Of a stretch of DNA of 64,000 nucleotides, positions 44,463-55,544 are shown in pieces (within the stretch, counting starts at the first letter, position 1; each line of letters opens with the position of its first letter). The stretch covers positions 2,666,001 to 2,730,000 of the forward strand of contig JABYQQ010000004.1 of assembly GCA_022605405.1 (NCBI GenBank). The letters are read 5' to 3'. The stretch comes from Earliella scabrosa. Its lineage: Eukaryota; Basidiomycota; Agaricomycetes; Polyporales; Polyporaceae. The translations under genes were made by a program, and so were the position numbers. The notes beneath the pieces are model-generated. The model worked only from the letters and a program-made list of their open reading frames with translations. It did not search any database and was not told the DNA's origin.

Positions 44463-46346
44463 ATGGGGTTGTGGTCCACCCTCCTCCCGACTCGCCTGCT
44501 CGCACTCTGGAGGCCGTCTCCGCCTGTCTCTGAGAAGCCTCCTCCACCCACCATGTCGACCTACGAAGCGTTCGTGGACTCCTTCGAGGGCGACCTGGTC
44601 ACTCCCGGTCACGCCGAGTACGCCGCAGCTCTGCACCGGTGGGCCGTCAACGCCGAGCGGAAGGCAAAGCTGATCGCGTTCGTGCGCAACGCCGAAGACG
44701 TCTCGCGCGCCGTCAAGTACGCTCGCGCGAACAAGCTCCCCATCGCGGTGCGCGGCGGAGGTCACTCTGCGTCGGGTGCGTCGTCGAGCGAGGGCGGTCT
44801 TGTGATCGACCTGTCAAGATACCTCAACGGTGTCAGGATCGACGTTGAGAAGAAGCTGGGGTACGTCGGTGGCGGTGCTATCTGGGAAACCGTGGACAAG
44901 GAGGCCATTGCCCACGGGTTGGCTACCGTCGGCGGTACCGTCAATCATGTAAGCATCATTCGTTTGTCCTCCATACTCGCCCGTACTCAGTTAAGTGACG
45001 CGCGCAGACCGGTGTCGGAGGGTGAGTGTGGACTCCTGTTCGCATGAAATGAATCAGGCTCATCGTACGTATGTAGACTTATCACGGGTGGTGGAATCGG
45101 CTGGCTCAGTGGGGCTCACGGCCTCGCCATTGATACGCTTCGGGAGGTGCGTTTCATCTCTCCAGCCAGGGCTGATGTCAGACGTCACTCACGCTGATAC
45201 AACACCCCTACAGGCGACGGTTGTCACTGCAGATGGGTCTATCCTGACAGCCAGCGAGACGAAGAACCCAGACCTCTTCTGGGGCATCCGCGGCGCTGGT
45301 TCGAACCTGGGCGTGGTCACCGAATTCGTCCTCGAGCTATACCCGCAACGGAGGACGGTTTACTCGGGAACGGCGATCTACATGCTACCTCATCTGGAGC
45401 AGCTCAACGCCCTGACTGAGGAATGGTGGAAGAACGGCCCTTCAGATAAGGAGGCGATGTTGCAGGCCTGGAGTCGCGGCCCTGACGGTAACGTGAGGTC
45501 TTCCCACACTTTCACAGGATCGATTCGTCTGATAAGCTGTGGTTTGGCCTAGCCGTTCATTGCGGTGTTCTTCTTCTTCAATGGCAGTGAGGAAGAAGGT
45601 CGCGCGAACTTCAAGAAGTTCCTTGATATCGGTAAGAACACGCTGTACGAGGGCTGCGGGCGTATGACTAATTACAAGCACCCAGGCCCCGTGATGGACT
45701 TCACGCGCGAGATTCCGTACGAGTTCCTCAACACTCTGCAGGTACGCGCGACTCTTGCTTGATTTCATACCATTGGACTGAAATGCTGGACACGTCATAG
45801 AACGACGGCGTGAAGCACGGCCAGAACGTCTACATGCGTGGAGTCTCGCAGTCGGGCTCTCCCAGCAAGGATTTCAGCCAAGCTGCGGTCGACTACGTCA
45901 CCAAGTTCACCGAGGCCGGCGAGTTCCGAGTCGGCCTGCTCTTCGAGTACTACCCGCTCGCGAAAGTCAACTCCGTGCCCTCAGACGCAACTGCCTTCCC
46001 GCGTCCCATCTCGGGCAACATACTCACCATGGTCTTCTGGGATGAGCTCTCCGACGAGAAGGCTAAGCGGGCACGGGAGGCTGTCCACGAGCTCGGCAAA
46101 ATTATTACCGGTAAGGCCGACGCGGAGGATTCGTACGGAAACTACAGTGCGTATTCAACGCAGTCTAGCTCTGCGTGCTATTTCATTGATCTGTGTCGTC
46201 TAGACTCCGATGAGGCCGCTGTGTCCGGTGACAAGAGCCAGACGCTGTTCGGTGGAAACTATGCCCGCCTCCAGGCGCTGAAAAAGCAGTACGACCCCGA
46301 CAACGTGTTCAACAAGTGGTTCGCCGTCGCTCCCTCTTCGGCTTAA
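44463..46346 (+). CDS. BBE-type FAD-linked oxidase
   Basis: Seven exons: 44463-44948, 45008-45021, 45077-45146, 45214-45492, 45553-45741, 45801-46146, 46204-46346; phases close at 508 aa. The FAD_binding_4 domain shows AVRGGGHSASG (His for covalent FAD), VGGGAIW and ATVGGTVNHTGVGG; the C-terminal BBE segment ends NYARLQALKKQYDPDNVFNKW. In berberine bridge enzyme a Cys follows the GGGxGWLS loop; here the matching region is GAHGLAIDTL, with no Cys, so only single covalent attachment is expected. Such enzymes oxidise alcohols, sugars or metabolite rings with O2. Exon 2 has 14 nt. ATG 44553 (CACCATG, MSTYEAF) is where the recognisable fold begins and is an alternative start; the 30-residue leader from 44463 has a weak hydrophobic run. 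Confidence 0.9.
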
Positions 46347-46916
46347 GTTATCCTGGTTTGTATTCGCAGTAACTTATTGATTCTGGGACTTTCTGTTGTA
46401 CTCTTGAACTATCGCCTCGCGGCATAAACGATGGTCACTCTTTGTATATACGCTCTCTAATCGCTTTCTAGTACGATTGTCTCGTATACGTTACAGTTAT
46501 CCAATCAAAGAACGTAGGATGTTGCGTTTCATTGATTCCATCTCTTTCAGGCTCCCGATGAGCTCCTTAGGTAATACCGCCGCGACGCTTCCCGCCCGAT
46601 GGAATCGTTTGGCGCATCAATAGGCTGACTTCCGTGGAACACCGGTCGGCGCGCCCACAATTCGACTGAGGCAACCGACGTCGGAGTCGGACAAGCCCTG
46701 ACTGGGACATCCATGACGTTCTTACCGGCGATAAACCCGCATAGCATGCCATGGTCTTGATGCATGGGCCGCTCTGTGGAGGACGCCGAATTTAACAGAC
46801 ACTCGGACTTTGTAGCGAGCGCGCACTTAGAGGGTATAACATATACTGCTGTCGAACTACAATACATTAACTCGTTTACTTCCGGTGACCACACCTACGT
46901 GGAATAGTACTGTACA
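46347..46916. other. Convergent spacer
   Basis: Lies between the 3' ends of the FAD oxidase and the acyltransferase. AT-richer than its surroundings; no gene seen. Confidence 0.5.
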
Positions 46917-48736
46917 CTACAGGATCGTATCGGCGATTGCAACGATGCGACGGAGGAAGTCGCGAAGATACTCCTCGTCCCACGCGTCGTTCGTCTGGAT
47001 TGCCGGTGAGCCGATGACGTCAGTAGATGCGAGAATCAGCAGAAGACACGACACGAACCTGAGTGAGCAAGTGAATTTGACCCTTCATAGACCAGAAATG
47101 CACGATGAGCTTGGGACACGTCCCAAGCCGGTGACCGAACCACAAGTCGTCGATCGTGACGACCGGGTCGGCCTCCGGGTACTTGAGAGGGATGAGCCGC
47201 TCGATGACGCCGACGTTCGTGGTGACGGTCTCGTTGGGGTTGCGGGTAACCGGAACGGTCTTCAGCGGCATCATGCGTCCTGCGACGGCGGTGATGGCGG
47301 AGATATGAGGGTTCGAGACGTAACGGGCGTAGGAAACCTTGAGGTTCTCCATGCCCGCGATGAGCTGGTCCTTCGTCTCCTTGTGATCGCGTACGATTGA
47401 TCCGGGGTGCATAATGGGAACCATCGCCATCGCTCCAATGACGTGTGTGCGAGTGTTGTAAGGAGGCACCATGAATTTGAACAACGAGATGCTAGCGAAC
47501 ACGGCCATCAGCTTCGCGCACGCCGGACGATCGCCACAACGACGGTACTTACTAGGAACCCTCCATGGTGACATGAATGTCTTGCGCAGGGTCCACGTCC
47601 TTGTTGGATTGGAAGATGGCCAGGGCGTGCGCTGCCTCGATGAGCTGCGTGATGGTGTACCCCATCTCCTTCGATTTCTTGATCAGCCGCGATACGTGCT
47701 CCGCGTCGATGATCTCGTGAACTCGCAAGTTGACACCAGGGCTCTTTGGCGCATCGCGCGCCGGCCTCAGGGAGAGCGTGGGCTACAACGTAACCGCGTG
47801 AGTATGGAGTACAGAACCCGGAGCAATGTGTCGTGCACTTACGTTCGGCGTACTAAGGATTTGCTGCATAAGGCCAAAGAGCTGCATTCCCTTGGTGTCC
47901 CAGTCAGGCTTTGGACCACCCGTCGCGATGATCGGACCTGGCGGGAGGTTCTTCCATTCGGTTCCCCATTCAAGTACGTCAGGGCTCTCCTCCGGCTTCG
48001 CGCCGGCGACATGGGTGAGAAGAGTGCAGAAGAAGTTGAGATTGGGGTGCGCGTCGAAGATCGCATGCGTGCCGTGAATAGCAAACGCCGGCTTGCCGTT
48101 CACGTCGGAGATGAGGAAGCCGCGGAAATACTGCTCAACACCGTCCGCACGCGTGTACGGCAGACGGCGCTGGTTGCAGATCTTGATGATGTCCTCCGGA
48201 GTGTAGTGGCCGTCGACGAGTTCAAGCGAGTCGACAGCCCACGCCTTCGCCTCCTCAGCACTGGCCGCGGGCGTGTAGACCCAGGAGGGGAGGTCAGGGT
48301 CGTACACGCCGACGACCACCGTGGCGCCCAGGATAGGCGAGACGAACCTGAAGCACAATCGGTCAGCAACGGAGGCAAGGGAGCCCAGGGATGGAGGAGG
48401 TGCGGAACTCACCGGCAGTAGGCAAGACCATCGAGGAGCTTTGCCTTCAGGGCGTCAATGCTGAGTGTTGTGTCGAGCGTGATGCCCATGACGACCTCCC
48501 CCAGACTGCGAGAGTGTTCAGCGCCGGTATAGTGGGCATGGCCAAGTGACTCACCCATCCATGAATCTGTGTGTCTGGTGCAACAACACTTCGGAGCCAT
48601 ACATGGGCCTAGATTGGCAAGTGATGAGCACCATTACAGAGGCGTAAGTACGATGATCTCACCGAGTGTAGCTCGTTTTGCCATCGCGCTCGAGGGGAGC
48701 CCAGTTTTCCTCGTTCAGAAATTGAGTGAAGTCCAT
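46917..48736 (-). CDS. CoA-dependent acyltransferase (HxxxD superfamily)
   Basis: Seven exons: 48663-48736, 48555-48608, 48413-48505, 47843-48347, 47553-47782, 47059-47491, 46917-46994; phases close at 488 aa. The catalytic HxxxD reads HAIFDAHP in exon 4, within FAIHGTHAIFDAHPNLNFF. The fold continues with RLIKKSKEMGYTITQLIEAA and FKFMVPPYNTRTHVIGAMAM, as in fungal alcohol/trichothecene-type O-acyltransferases related to BAHD and NRPS condensation domains. A DFGWG motif, typical of plant BAHD enzymes, is not evident; the corresponding region is VTIDDLWFGHR. It probably transfers an acyl group from CoA, or from a carrier, to an alcohol or amine. It converges on the FAD oxidase gene and may belong to the same pathway. 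Confidence 0.87.
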
Positions 48737-49496
48737 GGCTCTCTGTGCTCGGATGCGGGAGATTGCTAGACTCGAGGGGCGAAACACGGGACTTCATCAT
48801 GCGCACTAGCTTTATAGGACGCTGATAGTTCCAAGGCGGATTATCACCCGGTCATACGATTGGGCACCGCTGCCGCTCCGTCGGAACGTGAACAGCCCAG
48901 GGAGGGTGCAAGCCTGTGGCGCGGTACGATCGTCTGAAGTGTATAGCGTCGCGATGCCATCCATCTCTGCGCAAGGCGCGCGAATCGCCGACTCTCCTCA
49001 TCGCGCCCCCGCCCTTCGCGAACCGCGCTCCGCCGCCTGCGCAGACTCGCCGTCGGGCGCAGCCGTGTCCGCTCAGTTCCTGCACGTGTCGGACATTGGA
49101 GAAGTCTGCATCGTGCACGAGAAGGCGGCGACATGTAGTCCGATCAAAGATAGGTGGGCGAAGACGAAGCCGTAAATCCGACCGTTCCTGCAAGAAGATG
49201 GGAACTTTGATGATCACGTATCGCAGTGATGATCCACGCGAGCGGTCAACCTTCCCTGCCCGATGGGGACGCCGTCCGTGACTGTGACGATTGGCGGTGT
49301 CTGAGGTCCCTGCGCGCTCACAGATCTAGACCGCAGACGTCCAACGACCGCTTAAATCGGAGCACAAGACGACACACGGGGAGTCGGGGACCTTGGGTCA
49401 GCGCGAGTCGGCTGCGCAACTACCTGCAGTCAAGAACGTGGCTCACCATGCTCACAACTATGTAGCAGCATTCTGGCTATGCACGTGCACACGTCG
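48737..49496. other. Upstream region of the acyltransferase gene
   Basis: Contains the small open frame listed separately and otherwise no recognisable feature. Confidence 0.4.
48954..49175 (+). CDS. Small hypothetical protein
   Basis: 73-codon frame with a proper ATG at 48954. Composition is protein-like in the second half (FLHVSDIGEVCIVHEKAATC). No domain, homologous copy or intron evidence is visible. It starts ~220 nt from the divergent acyltransferase ATG, so it could be an upstream transcript product or chance. Confidence 0.25.
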   Translation: MPSISAQGARIADSPHRAPALREPRSAACADSPSGAAVSAQFLHVSDIGEVCIVHEKAATCSPIKDRWAKTKP

Positions 49497-50269
49497 TCAA
49501 CGTTTAACATCCACGACATGGCACAAGGGGCAGATCACGCACCATAGTTCGTCGATCCGTGGCACGCACTGATCGCCTTCAAGGCATGGCAGAGTGATCT
49601 CGTGAGCGACGAGCAAACGTGGAGTATCACGTTCGCCGCAGAACGGGGCGGCCTTGGCGACGAATGTACGTGTATACGCCATACTAAGGGCGGCTGCCAG
49701 CCATCTGCATATTGACACGGTGGATACGATGCCCCGTACTTCGCGAGGAACCTGCACATGTGCGCTCAGTGTGCCATGTGTCTGACGAGCACATTGACGT
49801 CGGAGATCACGCCGCGAGTGGATGTCGCGGGCAGAAACATTGCAGCCTTGCAAGAATGGTCCCTGTACTGAGACGGCGCCGCAATAACTGTCAGCTCATG
49901 AGTATGGGGGGATTAGACATACCATCAGACGCTTGGTCATTCATCCATCTCGCCATCGCGGCGCGCATTCCCTGGAAAGGTGGACCTCTTCGAAGTTCGG
50001 TGCCGCTTCGGAACTTGTAACTGCGAATCAGACAAAGTTAGCCAGCAAGCTTGGAGAGATGATACCGCCCGTGGATGCTTCTAAGGCGAATTTCTGTGCT
50101 TCTGCAATCATGCGCCCATAAACCAAGTCAACGATTGTGAGGCACGGTGAAAGGTAACCCGACGTTCCAATAGAACTTGACATTGACTGACCGCAGCACA
50201 TACTCGCAGACGAACAATCGCCGCTCAGAGGACCTGGAGTTCGGGAAAGAGACGTGAATTGGAACTCAT
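49497..50269 (-). pseudogene. Unrecognised multi-exon gene, probably decayed
   Basis: Several coding-like pieces occur in order on the minus strand, separated by intron-like signals: SERRLFVCEYVLRSVNVKFY (~50145-50235), STEIRLRSIHGRYKFRSGTE (two exons joined in phase across a 45-nt intron near 50040-50085), GPPFQGMRAAMARWMNDQAS, YRDHSCKAAMFLPAT (~49815-49865), FLAKYGASYPPCQYADGWQP, and a Cys-rich end IDELWCVICPLCHVVDVKR before a stop at 49497. The middle pieces cannot be joined without a frame change, which suggests a pseudogene, or a gene with splice sites I have misread. I do not recognise the family; the C-terminal CxxCxxC/H cluster hints at zinc binding. It lies just downstream of PMT4 on the same strand. 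Confidence 0.4.
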
Positions 50270-50368
50270 ATGTACAAGGACAAACGTCCCAATAATAAAG
50301 AGATACAGAAGGAACTCCAAAACGCCTTGACACTAGCGCAAGGACCCGTACAGCACCTGTCCATCCCG

Positions 50369-53214
50369 TCATGGAGTGTCTGTGGGTTTCGCGGCGAAGT
50401 GCAGAGTCCAGCTCGACAGCAGACGATGGGCGTTGACAGCACGGCCGTCCAACCTGTGAAGACATGAGTTATCTTTCCGGAGAGCGATGGATGAGGTTGC
50501 ACGTACCCAGGAGTCCCGTACGTCAACGGCGCCATGTACACGAACATGATGAACATGACCAGCGAGAAGACGCCCACGGCGATTGGTCCACGCATGCCCA
50601 AGTCTGCGTAGGTCGGCGTCTTTGGCGTGCGAAGACGAGGGCCCCATATGGATATGGGGTAGTTGACAGTCTCGGACAGCGCGAACGACAGAACGGAACC
50701 AGCGATCATGGCGGAGAAAACATGGGATGGGAGATAGTGGTGGATGAACAGCTGTCGACTCATCAGGAAGAAGGGGAAGTAGTGGACGGCCCAGAAGAGG
50801 ACGAAGAAGCCAGTAGAGTTGACGAGACGGTGGCGGACGGCTGAAACCAGCGTCAGCACACGATCCAGAGACACGTCGACGGAATACTCACGTTCTGTAA
50901 GAGGCTCGACGTCACGACGGCGCGCAATTAGGTCTGCCAGCATGATACCGGTATACAGCGAGATGCCAATGACGCAAGTCCACCAGCCGACGAGATTGCC
51001 AATAAAGTAGATCTGCTTCTGGCCAGCCGTCTGCGTCCAGAAACTGATACCACTGATGAGGAAAGGCCAGTTGATAGGCCCACTGGCGTAAGGGTGTGAA
51101 GCTGTCAGACCAGCGTTGTGCTGCAACATCAGGATCTGGAGCTCGAAGAACTTCTTGAAGAAGTTCATGGACTTGGGCTCCTTCGCCGGCATGTCACCCG
51201 TGCGATCCTTGAGATCCTCCCCGGCTACGAACCATGTCAACCAACGCGTAAGACAATATCACAATGTATGTACGCACTCTCGTCAGCGACGATGGTGTCG
51301 ACGAACCAGACAGCGGTTTTGTCATTCACGTTCTTGTTACCGTTGATCTCTTGCTGCTTGTATGCCCAGTCCGGTAGCTGCTTCGGGTGGGTCCACATGG
51401 CGACCTTCGTCGGAACATGGATGAGGCGGAAGTGACCCGACTTGCTCTTCCATGCTTCACCCTCCACGCCATCTACCAATCGGATCTGGAAGAGAGTATC
51501 ATTGTAGCGCGAGTGGTCGTCCTTCGGCCAGGTAGTGAACTCCTCGTTGGTGGGCATGAGGGGCGATGCGACATCATGCGTCAAAAGGAGAGTCTGCGTG
51601 TTGATGTGCAAGAGCTGGATGACGTCGTCGTGACGAACTATACGACCACGACCAGTCTCTGGGAGCGCCTTAGTAGGGATGATCTGCCAGTGGTTGTTCG
51701 AGTCCTCGTGGCCATAACCAGTAACCTGTTGACCTGAGGCAAGGCGTCAGCACACGCGCATGAGGGACGTGAGTGTAACGCATACCTTGACTACTGATAC
51801 GGCCATCGTCATACTTGAGAGGGTAGCGATCAGGATGCGAGTGCAAGAAGACCCGGGTATCCTTATGCCTGATCGTGATGGTATCGAAATAGCGGAGTTC
51901 TGTCACAGGCGTGAGTATCAAGCAGCTCACGGAGGGATCATCAGACATACCTTGACTGTTCAGCAACAACTCGTTCCCCTTCAAAGTCTCCTGGAAAGCA
52001 GGGCTCATGAAAGTGTCGCCGGTACCCGAGTTCGTCAAGATGGAGAGGTGGACGTAGAAGATGGAGAGGTACAAGAACAGAGGAAGCACAATGAACGCAA
52101 TTGCTCTCGCAGCGAAATGCCTCCAGAAGTATTCCTATTAGATGTCAATATTGCATCTGACGATTCAGAAAGGCATAGTCTCACCATACTGTGCCCCTTC
52201 TTGATGTCCAAGATGTCCCACAGGTCAATGATCACAGCGATGCCGATAGCCACAACGGTGAGAATGCCGTTGACCTTGGAGGCCCAAGTGAGGGCCATGA
52301 AGGTACCGCATGAGAGGATCCACAGCCACCAGTCGAAAGAGAAGTCGCTGCGAGGAATGAGATAGGTCCCTGCGAGCCACAGCCAGAAAACGCACCGGTA
52401 GCGAAGCTTCCTCCACTTGATGTACGAATACATAGTCAATGACATGAAGAAGATCAAGGTTGCGTCAAGGAGGATCAACCGGTCCTGCGCGACATGGGCG
52501 TTGTCTGATACGGAGCAATTAGTGTGGCGCGAGAATGGGAGAGTAACGGTACGACACATACCGAAGAGAACGATGGTTGCCGAGAAGGTCGCGACGATAG
52601 TCGAGAACCCGCACTCCTTCATGATCGCGTACACCACTGGAACAGTGAGACTACCCAAGACGGCCGGGAGCGCACGCAGCCCAACATAAGGGACGTGTGC
52701 TTCCGTGTAGCTGTCGCCAATGTTCTCGAATCCGAAGTGACCGTCGTAGCCAACAAACCAGCCAGCCAGACCGAAGAGGAGCTTCGCGAACGGGGGATGC
52801 ACGTCGAAGTAGTATTGTCTGAGGATGTAGTATGACGCGAATTTGCCGAAGTGGACTTCATCGAATCTGGACACGTCGCACGTGTCAGAGGAAAGACGCG
52901 ACACGGGTTTAGATCAAGCACTTACACGACCTGGTCGGGATGGTTGATTTTGTAGAAGCGCAAGGTGAACGCGAGCACAGTCAACAGGACAATCATCGCG
53001 ATGTTGACCTGCTCCGTCTCGAACACCTTCTCGACGTAGCTGCGATTGCGCTTTCGCGGAGGATATGTGAGGGGAAGTTGAACCTGGCATACGTGTCACG
53101 TACTGGGTTCTGAATGTCCATATGGTCGTCATCGTCGATGTCCGGAGAGGGCTCGCGGTGCGCCTCAGCCTGGCCTTTTCGATTGCGAATCCTGCTGGGG
53201 CCGCCGCCCGACAT
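50369..53214 (-). CDS. PMT4: Protein O-mannosyltransferase PMT4
   Basis: Eleven exons: 53104-53214, 52926-53050, 52562-52866, 52396-52504, 52185-52347, 51951-52134, 51786-51899, 51278-51733, 50892-51224, 50507-50840, 50369-50453; phases close at 772 aa. Multi-pass ER enzyme that moves mannose from dolichyl-phosphate-mannose to Ser/Thr of secretory proteins. Loop 1 holds the catalytic Asp-Glu in FDEVHFGKFASYY; FDVHPPFAKLLF, ENIGDSYTE and NAHVAQDRLILLD follow. The lumenal MIR region has YFDTITIRHKDTRVFLHSHP and DDGRISSQGQQVTGYGHEDS. FGKF and the MIR sequence fit the PMT4 branch rather than PMT1 or PMT2. PMT4 proteins usually act as homodimers on membrane-anchored substrates. Intron 1 was placed at 53051-53103 because the nearest AG gives an impossible 20-nt intron. 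Intron 4 (48 nt) is in frame without a stop. Confidence 0.93.
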
Positions 53215-53376
53215 GGTGAGGAATGCGTGGAGGTGGAGGTGGGAGAAGAGATGAAGGCTGGGAGCGCAGTTCGCGTCTGGAGTGACGCTGATGGGCGCCA
53301 AACGCTTCTTGCGCACGCGACGGCGCTCGTCCTGTGTTTCGCGTCGGGAGCGCTACATAACATCTTGCCCTCCGCC

Positions 53377-55323
53377 ATGTCTGAACTCACCTTTGACACG
53401 CTCATCGACGATGGCAACTATCTCGGCTCGGAGAGGGCGCGACTCGAGAACCAGGTCATTCTGGACGAGCTTGAACGGAAGAAGAAAGCCCGAAGTCTTG
53501 CAGTACCAACGGACGACAACAAGGTCAAGGCGAGGTTGCGCGAGATTGGAGAACCTATAACGTTGTTTGGAGAACGGGTGCGTCGCATGCCTGTCTCATG
53601 CGCTGCTCATATTGAGCGCACTCTTACAGCCACCGGACCGGAGAGATCGTCTCATCTATGTCCTCTCACAAATCAACGCTGCTCGGGGGGATGATACAAT
53701 GCAGGTGGACGAAGAGTCGTCCTCGGAGGAAAGCGAAGAAGAGGTATGTGGTCCTTCATGCCCCAAGTCATGCAGTTTCCCGACGCATTTCGCACAGGTT
53801 GAGGAGTTCTATACTCCTGGCTCGCTCGAGTTGCTCGAAGCACGCAGATACATGGCGGAGTATTCTCTTCCCAGGTTGGATTTCCGATAGGTGGATACCA
53901 GACGAAATAGGTGCTTACTGTGTTCTCTTGCTTTCTTGTTCTTTTGTAGAGCTCAAAAACGAGTCGCGCAGCAGCGAATAGACAGCAAGATCCCGCTTGG
54001 ACGGATCATTGACATACGCAAGAAGGTCTTCACCGAAGTCAAGGTCAGGTCATTCGCCCGCCTAACTTGTCGTGTGTCTGAACGCAAGGTCGCAGAGCTT
54101 TGCAAACCTCGGCTCCCAGATCGGCGATGAGCGTCCAATATCGTTAGTCCGCTTCTCGCCCAACAGCAAATATCTGGCGACTGGCAGTTGGGCAGGGAAC
54201 GTCAAACTATGGAACGTACCTGATTGTACACCGGTGCGTACGTTTAGGGGTGAGTGTTCTCGCCCTCACAGGCTTAGCGCAGCCGCTGACAGCTCCTTGG
54301 AAGGACACACCGATCGCATTGGTGGTGTCGCTTGGCATCCAGAGGCTACGCTCACTCAGAGTGAGGATACAGTGAACATGGTTAGCGGCGCTGCAGACCT
54401 CACTGTCAACCTCTGGTCTCTCAATAGGTCGGCGTCCATTCTGCTTACTATTTCTGCTCGCGATTGACATGGCTGTCGCAGCGAAACTCCTCTTGCGACA
54501 ATGAAGGGCCACAAAGACCGAGTGGTGCGAGTGGCCTTTCATCCATCTGGCAAATACGTCGCTAGTGCGAGCTTTGACACCACATGGCGGCTATGGGATG
54601 TGGCGACCACCAAAGAGTTGTTGCTGCAAGAAGGTCACTCAAAGGAGGTTTTCTCTGTGGAGTTCCAGAATGATGGTGCACTTTGCGCTTCTGGGTATGC
54701 TCATCACCTACACTCTGGAGCACGTACTGATGCGGTGTCGCAGCGGACTGGATGCTATTGGCCGGGTGTGGGATCTACGCACAGGCAGAACTGCCATGGT
54801 GCTAGATGGCCACGTGCAAGCAATCTTCTCCATTGCGTTCTCGCCGAATGGGTATGTGCGTCCAGCTACACCATCGAACTTCTCTCATGCCTTGGCGTCT
54901 AGCTACCAAATTGCCACAGGCTCTGGAGATGACACGATCCGAATATGGGACATGAGATCCCTGAAGGCGCTCTATACGATCCCCGGACACGTCTCCAACG
55001 TTTCTGACGTCCGGTTCTTCTACGGAGACCAGCTCCCCCCAGGGTTCTCTCCTGATGTCGACATGAACGGTACAGACGACGTCAAGTCGAGCGATTCGGA
55101 CAAAATGCTTCAAGAGTGGAAGTACCGCTCTGGATTGTACTTCGTGAGTGGCGGCTACGACGGGTTTGTGAAGCTTTGGAGTGCGGATGACTGGCAGCTC
55201 TTACGTACGCTGCCTACCGATGGTGGCAAGGTCATGTCGGTTGACCTCTCGCATGACGGCAAGATGCTCGCGTCAGGCACGTACAACCGAAACTTCCAGC
55301 TCTTCACTCCGGATGGTTTATGA
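53377..55323 (+). CDS. PRP4: U4/U6 snRNP splicing factor PRP4
   Basis: Nine exons: 53377-53577, 53630-53743, 53798-53874, 53950-54043, 54096-54249, 54304-54427, 54482-54694, 54744-54851, 54903-55323; phases close at 501 aa, the usual length. The N-terminal SFM region (VKARLREIGEPITLFGER, PPDRRDRLIYVLSQI) binds the U4/U6 snRNP with PRP3. Seven WD40 blades follow, e.g. SKYLATGSWAGNVKLW, GKYVASASFDTTWRLWD, YQIATGSGDDTIRIWD and LYFVSGGYDGFVKLW. An acidic patch (EESSSEESEEE) lies between the two parts. A short insert (DMNGTDDVKSSDSDK) sits in blade six. It is divergent from PMT4 across 162 nt. Confidence 0.94.
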
Positions 55324-55544
55324 CATTGAGTATCAGATCAATGTATGTACTGTATGCTGTCGAGTCCATGTATGTGTGACGTTATGGATGCATTCCTAGT
55401 GTCAATGGTACCTGCGGTATCTGCCTGGAACCTTAATCTTCAACCTCCAAAGCCTCAAACCTCACATCTGTCACCCCAAGATCGGTAATGCCAGGAATCC
55501 ACCGATCCACTACCACTCTGGAGCGCGGCACCACGTCGCAGGCA

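Noticed and set aside
47471..48421. 316-codon plus-strand frame over the acyltransferase
   Set aside because: Overlaps several acyltransferase exons whose minus-strand translation carries HxxxD and closes in phase. The plus frame has no motif.
53063..53103. 20-nt intron ending at the nearest AG in PMT4
   Set aside because: Too short to splice. The acceptor at 53051 gives a 53-nt intron with a CTCAC branch and the correct PMT sequence.
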